Assembly (NCBI GenBank): GCA_964630265.1
Contig: CAZVRW010000081.1
Coordinates: forward strand, 1 to 12,785
DNA from: CAZBWP01 sp964630265
Lineage (GTDB): Bacteria > Pseudomonadota > Alphaproteobacteria > Rhodospirillales > Defluviicoccaceae
DNA: 12,785 nt
Reading direction: 5' to 3'
Positions within the stretch are counted from its first letter, which is position 1. Each line of letters starts with the position of its first letter. Position numbers and translations under genes: made by a program. The notes under the pieces were generated by a model. The model had not been told where the DNA came from, ran no database searches, and saw nothing but the letters and a program-made list of their open reading frames with translations. This document shows positions 7,107 through 12,785 of this stretch, piece after piece.

Positions 7107-7406
7107 TCATGGTCGCAGTTCCAAAGCTTCAGCCGTTGCTTTGGGTCTGAGCCGCCGGATCAGCACCAGCCGGGCCACGACGAAGCCGAGAAGGCAGGCC
7201 GCCAAGCGCTCCCACGCGCCATCCATGACCAGATAGAAGACGGCGACGAGCCCGGCGATGCGGACGGCAGCGCTGCCCAGCAACCAGGCGATCGGATGCC
7301 GAGACCGGCTGAGCCGACCGAGCGACAGCCACAGGCCGTAGAAATAAAGCACGCCGAGCAGTCCGCCGACGGCAAAGGGAAAGATCAGATCGACGATCAA
7401 CAACAT
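7107..7406 (-). CDS. atpR: N-ATPase accessory membrane protein AtpR
   Basis: This 99-residue protein has three hydrophobic segments, about residues 4-25, 37-58 and 65-80, with a short basic C-terminus (RRLRPKAT). Position between atpQ and atpB, size and three-helix topology match AtpR, a small protein found only with N-ATPases. It has been proposed to help assemble or stabilise the membrane rotor, but its mechanism is not established. ATG 7406 was chosen because the recognisable hydrophobic N-terminus begins at MLLIVDLIFPF. The open frame extends to 7475, but the extra 23 residues are polar and would overlap the antiporter gene. In the standard operon atpR directly follows atpQ; here an antiporter gene lies between them. 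Confidence 0.85.
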   Translation of the reverse strand: MLLIVDLIFPFAVGGLLGVLYFYGLWLSLGRLSRSRHPIAWLLGSAAVRIAGLVAVFYLVMDGAWERLAACLLGFVVARLVLIRRLRPKATAEALELRP

Positions 7407-7440
7407 TCCCGCACATCCCTGGTTTCCGAAGTCCCCATGA

Positions 7441-8622
7441 TCATGGACTGGCCTTTGCCTCGCCGACACGGACAACGGCGAGGCGTGTCAAGATCGGCCC
7501 GATGAGTTCGAAGATCACCGTGGTGCCAATGACGATCGCGAGCAGCGTGCTCTCGATGTCCGGGAAGCGGTTGCCGGCGACCAGCGCCATGCCGAGCGCG
7601 ACGCCGGCCTGGGGCATGATGCCAATGCCGATCCAGCGCCGGTGCAGAGGTTCAGCGTTGCCGACGAGGCCGCCGAGCCAGCCTCCGGCAATCAGGCCGA
7701 GCACACGCAACCCGATGTAGACGGCGCCGATAAACCCGATCTCGGCCAGCCGATCCACATGCAGGGAAGCGCCGGCGAGGACGAAGAAGACGACCATGAA
7801 CGGCCACTCGATGTTGCGGATCTCGTGGAACGGACGGCGATGATGGCGGGCGAGATTGACGACAACGGCTCCCATCACCATCGCCGCGAGAAGGAACGAC
7901 ACCTCGAGCCAGAGGGCGAGGCCACCGCATAAAAGGACGATGCCGAGGGCCTCCGTTTGCATCGGTTCGCCCGGGCGGATCCGTCCGGTCAGGTACGCAG
8001 CCGGCAGACCAACAACGCACCCGACCGCCACGGCACCACCGATCTCCCGGCCTCCCCTTTGCAGGATCTCCAAGGCATCGCCACCATCACTGCTGATCGA
8101 GAGGGCGGCGGCAAGCAGCAGGCTGAACATGATCAACCCCCAAGCGTCATCGATCGCGACGACGCCGAGCAGGGTGTCCGTAAAACGCCCCTCGGCCTCC
8201 ACCTCCTGCACGACGGCGCTCACGGCGGCCGGCGCCGATGCCGGGGCGATGCCCGCGAGCAGCAAGCTCAGGTCCAAGGGCACGCCGACCGCACGAAGCC
8301 CGACGAACACGGCGATAGAAACGCCGACCACCTCGAACACGGAAATCGATACGACTTGGCGTCCGGTCTTGCGCAAGGCCGCGCGCGACAACCTGCCGCC
8401 CAGCAGAAACCCGACCATGAGGAGCGCGACGTCCGAAAACAGCGGGTACCACGCCTGCACATCGATCGGCAGCAGGTCGAGGGCGGCCGGACCGATCAGC
8501 ACGCCGAAGATGCCCAGCAAGGTGACCTGCGGCAAGGGTATGCTTCGGCCGATGGCACTGGTGAGCAGGCCCAGCAGCAACATCACCCCGAGGGCGATCA
8601 AGTTCTGGTGGATGGCTTCCAT
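7441..8622 (-). CDS. CPA-type cation/proton antiporter embedded in the ATPase operon
   Basis: This protein of about 393 residues has roughly 11-12 hydrophobic segments and the fold features of the monovalent cation:proton antiporter superfamily (Na+/H+ exchanger domain). The N-terminal helix pair contains PLPQVTLLGIFGVLIGP. The GFLLGGRLS motif lies near residues 72-80 and AGIAPASAPAA near 124-134. The IDDAWGL motif contains Asp159-Asp160 (numbering from the GTG at 8625), corresponding to the Asp-Asp pair of electrogenic antiporters of the NhaA and CPA2 type. It lacks the C-terminal RCK/TrkA domains of KefB/KefC, so it is a bare transporter. GTG 8625 and ATG 8622 are adjacent candidate starts; I favour ATG. 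It lies 60 bp after atpQ and 34 bp before atpR on the same strand, so it should be co-expressed with the ATPase. Na+/H+ exchange is likely, but K+ cannot be excluded. Confidence 0.9.
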   Translation of the reverse strand: MEAIHQNLIALGVMLLLGLLTSAIGRSIPLPQVTLLGIFGVLIGPAALDLLPIDVQAWYPLFSDVALLMVGFLLGGRLSRAALRKTGRQVVSISVFEVVGVSIAVFVGLRAVGVPLDLSLLLAGIAPASAPAAVSAVVQEVEAEGRFTDTLLGVVAIDDAWGLIMFSLLLAAALSISSDGGDALEILQRGGREIGGAVAVGCVVGLPAAYLTGRIRPGEPMQTEALGIVLLCGGLALWLEVSFLLAAMVMGAVVVNLARHHRRPFHEIRNIEWPFMVVFFVLAGASLHVDRLAEIGFIGAVYIGLRVLGLIAGGWLGGLVGNAEPLHRRWIGIGIMPQAGVALGMALVAGNRFPDIESTLLAIVIGTTVIFELIGPILTRLAVVRVGEAKASP

Positions 8623-8682
8623 CACCGCCCCATGCGCATGTTCACGTCACGGCCACCCCCCGCGCCGCCTGGCTGGTGTGCG

Positions 8683-9003
8683 TCAGTCATGCCGGCTCTC
8701 CCGTCGCACCCAGTACCAGGCGTTCAGGCAACCGACCACGACTCCCATGAACAGACAGGTGAGTGTCCAGGACGGCGGCCCCGGAAACCGGCTGTCCAAC
8801 CAAAAGCCGAGCAACGTGCCGAGCACCGTCGGCACCGCCACGGACCAGCCGACGAGGCCGAACATGCCGAGCCCGAACAAGAGGCTTCTCCGCCCCTCCC
8901 GCTGCGCCTTGCGCTTGCGCTCGGCCTTTCGCCCGACCGTTGTTGCAAACTCCCGGCGCGACGCTCGGTTGTCCGGTGAGCGACGATCGGCCAAGGCGAT
9001 CAC
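8683..9003 (-). CDS. atpQ: N-ATPase accessory membrane protein AtpQ (AtpI/AtpZ-like)
   Basis: This is a 106-residue protein. Its polar, strongly basic N-terminus (residues 1-39, containing GRKAERKRKAQREGRR) is followed by two membrane helices at about 41-68 and 77-98. The segment GTLLGFWLDSRF followed by a second helix with GVVVG matches the AtpI/AtpZ-type family, whose N-ATPase member is AtpQ. Such proteins have been linked to Mg2+ or ion supply and to assembly of the c ring; the exact role here is inferred. It begins at GTG 9003, which overlaps the atpC stop as GTGA. GAGGA lies immediately upstream, and no other in-frame start precedes the first helix. This overlap implies coupled translation with atpC. 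Confidence 0.87.
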   Translation of the reverse strand: MIALADRRSPDNRASRREFATTVGRKAERKRKAQREGRRSLLFGLGMFGLVGWSVAVPTVLGTLLGFWLDSRFPGPPSWTLTCLFMGVVVGCLNAWYWVRRESRHD

Positions 9004-9395
9004 TCCTCGAAGGCCATGAAGCGGCGGACGACGCCGGCCTCGAGGCGGGCGGTGGCGCTGCGGGCATGGCGTTCCCGAACGTCCATCTGCAGGAACTCCT
9101 CCTCGACCGTTCGTCGCAAGCTCGAAAGATCGTCGCCTTCAGTGGCGCGTCGGACCGAGACGAGCACCTCGTCCGCGCACTTGACCAGGATGCCCTCGCC
9201 GACCCCGACGATCCGCTCGCGGCCGGGGCCGTTCTCGCCGTCTTCGACGAACATTAGGATCCCCGGCACCAGCGCCGTCACGAAGTCGACATGGCGTGGC
9301 AGCAGTCCGAAAGACCCGTTGGCCGCCTCGGCAACGACCTTCGAGACGTTGGCCTCGATCAACTTGCAGGTCGGAATCAGCACCTTGAGCCGCAT
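9000..9395 (-). CDS. atpC: N-type ATPase epsilon subunit
   Basis: This 131-residue central-stalk subunit binds gamma and contacts the c ring. Residues 1-85 fit the N-terminal beta-sandwich: MRLKVLIPT, the conserved GSFGLLPRHVDFVTALVPGI stretch, and VGVGEGILVKCADEVLVSV. Residues 88-127 form the two C-terminal helices that act as the regulatory arm in F-ATPases (LRRTVEEEFLQMDVRER, then ARLEAGVVRRF). The length is slightly short of typical but complete. In housekeeping atp operons atpC is the last gene; here it is second, directly after beta, a hallmark of the N-ATPase arrangement. It lies nine bases after atpD and overlaps atpQ by four. Confidence 0.95.
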   Translation of the reverse strand: MRLKVLIPTCKLIEANVSKVVAEAANGSFGLLPRHVDFVTALVPGILMFVEDGENGPGRERIVGVGEGILVKCADEVLVSVRRATEGDDLSSLRRTVEEEFLQMDVRERHARSATARLEAGVVRRFMAFEE

Positions 9396-9404
9396 ACGGG
9401 CATC

Positions 9405-10889
<1,485 letters not shown>

Positions 10890-11069
10890 GGGGTTGACAT
10901 TGTCCTGTCGCGAATCGCCGGTTCATTCCCGAGCGATCCGGGGGCCGCGCGGGAGTGCTGAGCCTATCAGCGCCTTCGCCACGGCGGTTTGCTCCATGTT
11001 AAACTTCGCGGTCCTGGGCGTCGACGACTGAGGCGCGAACGTGGCGGTGCCACTTGAGGGGGAGCGCTG
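10890..11069. promoter_or_regulatory. Divergent intergenic region between atpD and mgtC-like gene
   Basis: This 180-bp region must hold the promoters for both the N-ATPase operon (leftward) and the MgtC-family gene (rightward). A perfect TTGACA at 10894-10899 points right, but no recognisable -10 box lies at the proper distance. GAGGGGGAG at 11056-11064 is a strong ribosome site for the MgtC-family gene. I cannot place either promoter with confidence. Shared regulation of the two transcription units from here is possible. Confidence 0.5.
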
Positions 11070-11588
11070 GTGGATTTTGACATCATCGACGGTCTCGGCC
11101 TCGACAGCCTGACGGCGACGGAAACGCCGATCCTCGAGATCGCGGTCCGGCTCTGTCTCGCCCTGCTCTTCGCGATCGGGGTGGGGTACGAACGCGAAAC
11201 CGCTGACAAGCCGGCGGGACTGCGCACTCACATGCTGGTGTCCCTGGCGGCGTGCGCCTTCACCATCATTTCCCTCGAGATGGTCGCGTCACTGGAGAAG
11301 CAGATGGCGACCATCGCCGCCGATCCGATCCGCGTGATCGAAGCGATCGCCACGGGGGTCGCGTTTCTCGGCGCCGGCGCGATCATCCAGTCGCGCGGCA
11401 GCGTCGTCGGCGTCACCACCGGCACAAGCATCTGGCTCGCCGGCGCGATCGGGCTCGCCTGCGGCAGTGGCAACTATGTCATCGCGGCGCTGATCCTGGT
11501 CCTGGCCCTGATCACGCTGCGCCTGCTCGGCGCCTTCGAACGTCGGGTCCTGAACAAGAACGCGAAGAAGCGGCACGTGCCCAAGTGA
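11070..11588 (+). CDS. MgtC/SapB-family membrane protein
   Basis: This 172-residue inner-membrane protein has the diagnostic MgtC motifs in order: RLCLALLFAIGVGYERE at 27-43, KPAGLRTHMLVSLAA at 47-61, GVAFLGAGAII at 96-106, and TTGTSIWLAGAIGLACGSG at 116-134. A final helix spans 136-153 and a basic tail ends the protein. Four to five helices are predicted. The C-terminal ACT-like domain of Salmonella MgtC is missing, as in most SapB-type homologues. Salmonella MgtC supports survival in low Mg2+ and inhibits the F1Fo ATP synthase through its a subunit; whether short homologues do this is unknown. It starts at GTG 11070 behind GAGGGGGAG. It is transcribed divergently from the N-ATPase operon, so a functional tie is plausible but unproven. 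Confidence 0.9.
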   Translation: MDFDIIDGLGLDSLTATETPILEIAVRLCLALLFAIGVGYERETADKPAGLRTHMLVSLAACAFTIISLEMVASLEKQMATIAADPIRVIEAIATGVAFLGAGAIIQSRGSVVGVTTGTSIWLAGAIGLACGSGNYVIAALILVLALITLRLLGAFERRVLNKNAKKRHVPK

Positions 11589-11689
11589 GCTGACGCATCG
11601 GAGGGGACGCGATCGCCCCCGGACGTGTCAATGGGGAGGCGCCCCGCCACAACACTGGACGCCGGTCAATGAAGCCGGTCGCTAATGGC

Positions 11690-11720
11690 GATGTCGCCCA
11701 AGAGTCGATGTCGCCCAAGA
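11690..11720. repeat. 14-bp direct repeat, 17-bp period
   Basis: GATGTCGCCCAAGA occurs at 11690-11703 and again at 11707-11720 with three bases between (GTC). It lies just left of the att-like, AT-richer segment. Confidence 0.85.
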
Positions 11721-11821
11721 AATGCCGGGTCGGGCACAGTTTGGAACGGGCTAAGCCCTTGAAAAATTCTGCAAAGCATTGATTTTACAGGGCCGGTGAC
11801 GCGGCGCGGCGTGAAACTGTC

Positions 11822-11854
11822 GGAAAAAGTAGGAAAAAGTAGGAAAAAGTAGGA
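11822..11854. repeat. 10-bp tandem repeat with phased A5-tracts
   Basis: GGAAAAAGTA is repeated three times exactly (11822, 11832, 11842), followed by a partial GGA. The five-base A-tracts start at 11824, 11834 and 11844, one helical turn apart, an arrangement known to bend DNA in one direction. It could be a binding or bending site (promoter upstream element, integrase or IHF-type site) or a slippage product. Confidence 0.85.
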
Positions 11855-12069
11855 TTTCGTCGGCGCCCGCGGGCCGCGCCCCGGTTTCGCCGCCCGCCGC
11901 GGGGTCACCCGGCCAGATACCGGCGCCGCGCACCGGGACAAGGGGGCCGGGCAGATCAAGAAAAAGCCGGCGCCGCCGCGGTGCGGGGAGCACCTTGATG
12001 GCAACCGGGCAAAGCACAACTAAACAGCAATACAGCTTATAAGAGCATTTTTCGGAGAATGCAAGCTTC

Positions 12070-12396
12070 TTATCGACCGTCCGAAGCGGCCGCGGGCCCC
12101 GCCGCCCGTTGCGCCAGCCAGCGCTTGAACGACTCCTGGCTTTCGCCCGAGGGCTTGCCGGCGAGCAGGCCGGCGACGCTGATGTCTTCGTCCAGGCCGG
12201 GCCAGTGAACGCCTTCGCCTCGGCCAATGAGCCGCCAGCCGCACCGCTCCTCGCGAGACGCGTGGAGCAATCGCGGAAACCACGCCAGGGGCACGGAGAG
12301 ACTCCGCCCGTCGCTGAGCTCGACACTCAAGGTGTCATCGGTGATCCCCAGGGACTCCACGGTGGGCACCCCAATGTCAGCGGCCGAAATAGTCAT
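12070..12396 (-). CDS. DUF2442 family protein (possible antitoxin-like partner)
   Basis: This 108-residue soluble protein matches the DUF2442 pattern: short strands with LSVELSDGRSLSVPLAWFPRL at about 22-42, RCGWRLIGRGEGVHWPGLDEDISVAGLLAG at about 51-80, then a polar tail. DUF2442 proteins are commonly encoded next to DUF4160 proteins, and such pairs are suspected toxin-antitoxin modules. The biochemical role is unknown, and which partner would be toxic is not established. ATG 12396 has GGAGAG at a good distance. The gene overlaps the 3' end of the DUF4160 gene by 20 bases, so translation is probably coupled. The extra C-terminal stretch after WLAQRAA (GPAAASDGR) looks like a variable extension. 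Confidence 0.85.
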   Translation of the reverse strand: MTISAADIGVPTVESLGITDDTLSVELSDGRSLSVPLAWFPRLLHASREERCGWRLIGRGEGVHWPGLDEDISVAGLLAGKPSGESQESFKRWLAQRAAGPAAASDGR

Positions 12397-12604
12397 GCCA
12401 GCTCTCCAACAGCGTCTCTTGATGGTCAGTCACGAGTCTTTGGATGCGACCGAGTTCCGTTCGGCTCAAGCCGCCGCTCCGGTCGAGTCTGACGGGATCG
12501 AGCCAAAACTTCGCGATCCGATCGTCCCTCTCCACATGCACGTGCGGGGGCTCTTCGCGGTCCCCCGCGTAGAAGAAGCACCGATACGGACCCGATGTTA
12601 GCAC
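12377..12604 (-). CDS. DUF4160 family protein (possible toxin-like partner), unusual start
   Basis: This protein of about 75-78 residues matches DUF4160 through GPYRCFFYAGDREEPPHVHVERDD, then AKFWLDPVRL, ending in a short helix with LLESWHDYF. Family members usually start with Met-Pro-Thr-Val-Leu. Here the in-frame codons before GTG 12604 read ATT-CCA-ACC-GTG-CTA, so the expected ATG at 12613 is ATT. GAGAGG lies nine bases upstream of that ATT but about 18 from the GTG. Either translation starts at the rare ATT codon, or it shifts to GTG with a poor ribosome site and lower output. The coordinates given use the conservative GTG. It precedes and overlaps the DUF2442 gene, forming a two-gene operon. 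Confidence 0.82.
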   Translation of the reverse strand: MLTSGPYRCFFYAGDREEPPHVHVERDDRIAKFWLDPVRLDRSGGLSRTELGRIQRLVTDHQETLLESWHDYFGR

Positions 12605-12640
12605 GGTTGGAATGGGTCGCAGCCTCTCGATTGTCTTTCA

Positions 12641-12662
12641 CCTGCCGCTGAAGGTCGGCAGG
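12641..12662. repeat. Inverted repeat CCTGCCG / CGGCAGG
   Basis: A 7-bp perfect inverted repeat (12641-12647 with 12656-12662) with an 8-base spacer lies upstream of the DUF4160 gene. It could be an operator for the pair or part of the repeat cluster that follows. TGGGTCGCA also occurs twice around it (near 12613 and 12670). Confidence 0.6.
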
Positions 12663-12691
12663 GACAGAGTGGGTCGCATCCGAAGCCATTC

Positions 12692-12773
12692 GTCGGAATA
12701 CGCCTTCGGCTATTCCGACCTTCGTTCGAGTCTAACCGACGTAGGGCAGGTCTAAAGCGCAGCGTGACCTGCC
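12692..12773. repeat. Two consecutive hairpin repeats of intergenic mobile-repeat type
   Basis: GTCGGAATA at 12692-12700 pairs with TATTCCGAC at 12711-12719 around a loop that itself contains GCC-TTC-GGC. After a 25-base spacer, GGCAGGTC at 12745-12752 pairs with GACCTGCC at 12766-12773. The sequences CGCCTTCGGC and GACGTAGGGC resemble dispersed palindromic intergenic elements common in proteobacterial genomes. The family cannot be named from one copy. Confidence 0.7.
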
Positions 12774-12785
12774 GGATGCGCCGGA

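Larger units (their letters stand above)
11589..12069. other. Non-coding stretch with repeats and an att-like segment
   Basis: About 480 bases without a gene I can support. Open frames here are low-complexity Arg/Ala/Pro/Gly readings or pass through short tandem repeats. The stretch contains a 14-bp direct repeat (11690-11720), an AT-richer segment (about 11756-11790), phased A-tracts (11822-11854) and then very GC-rich sequence. A second AT-richer patch (12015-12070) lies just downstream of the DUF2442 gene and could contain its transcript end, although no clean hairpin with a T-run is visible. No tRNA is seen. Confidence 0.5.

Noticed and set aside
5520..7505. 661-residue plus-strand open frame
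   Set aside because: It lies opposite four well-recognised ATPase genes; its Arg/Asp/His/Gly-rich sequence has no domain structure. It is an antisense shadow in GC-rich DNA.
10894..10923. TTGACA as a rightward sigma70 -35 box
   Set aside because: At 16-18 bp spacing there is nothing like TATAAT, so a promoter is not supported.
11609..11616. GCGATCGC octamer (HIP1-like)
   Set aside because: A single copy in GC-rich DNA is expected by chance; no sign of cyanobacterial origin.
11822..11854. CRISPR-like repeat
   Set aside because: The unit is 10 bp with no spacers; it is a simple tandem repeat.
11666..12326. Minus-strand frames of 117 and 191 residues through the repeat region
   Set aside because: They read through the 10-bp repeat as Phe/Leu/Tyr runs, and the longer one overlaps the well-supported DUF2442 gene in another frame.

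Overview
The window is GC-rich DNA of the kind expected from an environmental member of the Pseudomonadota; nothing seen narrows the taxon further. Its core is a complete minus-strand operon, about 8.1 kb (10889 down to 2812), encoding an N-type F1Fo ATPase. This is the laterally transferred rotary ATPase class that usually sits beside a housekeeping F-ATPase. The order is atpD (beta), atpC (epsilon), atpQ, [cation/proton antiporter], atpR, atpB (a), atpE (c), atpF (b with a delta-like C-terminus), atpA (alpha), atpG (gamma). This matches the established N-ATPase order atpDCQRBEFAG, including the absence of a separate delta gene, except for one added gene. That gene is a full-length CPA-type antiporter with an Asp-Asp motif, between atpQ and atpR. 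The c subunit carries a glutamate in both helices plus the Ser/Thr/Tyr ligands of Na+-binding rotors.

A 180-bp intergenic region upstream of atpD separates the operon from a divergent plus-strand MgtC/SapB-family gene (11070-11588). Salmonella MgtC is known to act on the Fo a subunit, so this neighbour may be functionally relevant. Next comes about 480 bp without a gene. It holds a three-copy 10-bp repeat with A-tracts in phase with the DNA helix, a 14-bp direct repeat and a stretch resembling an integration site. A minus-strand DUF4160/DUF2442 gene pair (toxin-antitoxin-like) follows, its first gene lacking the expected ATG. The right edge carries several inverted repeats of the mobile intergenic type.

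Left of the operon is a 100-N scaffold gap (2631-2730), so linkage of the left end to the operon depends on scaffolding. The left part holds four minus-strand genes: an ABC-transporter membrane domain without an ATPase domain (1-963), a small three-helix membrane protein, a charged coiled-coil protein and a small exported protein of unknown function.

The operon products would form one membrane-bound rotary machine: alpha3beta3 head, gamma/epsilon stalk, b/delta-like stator and a/c ion channel, with AtpQ and AtpR as accessory membrane proteins. The embedded antiporter would exchange Na+ (or K+) for H+ across the same membrane, giving a plausible self-contained ion-homeostasis module.
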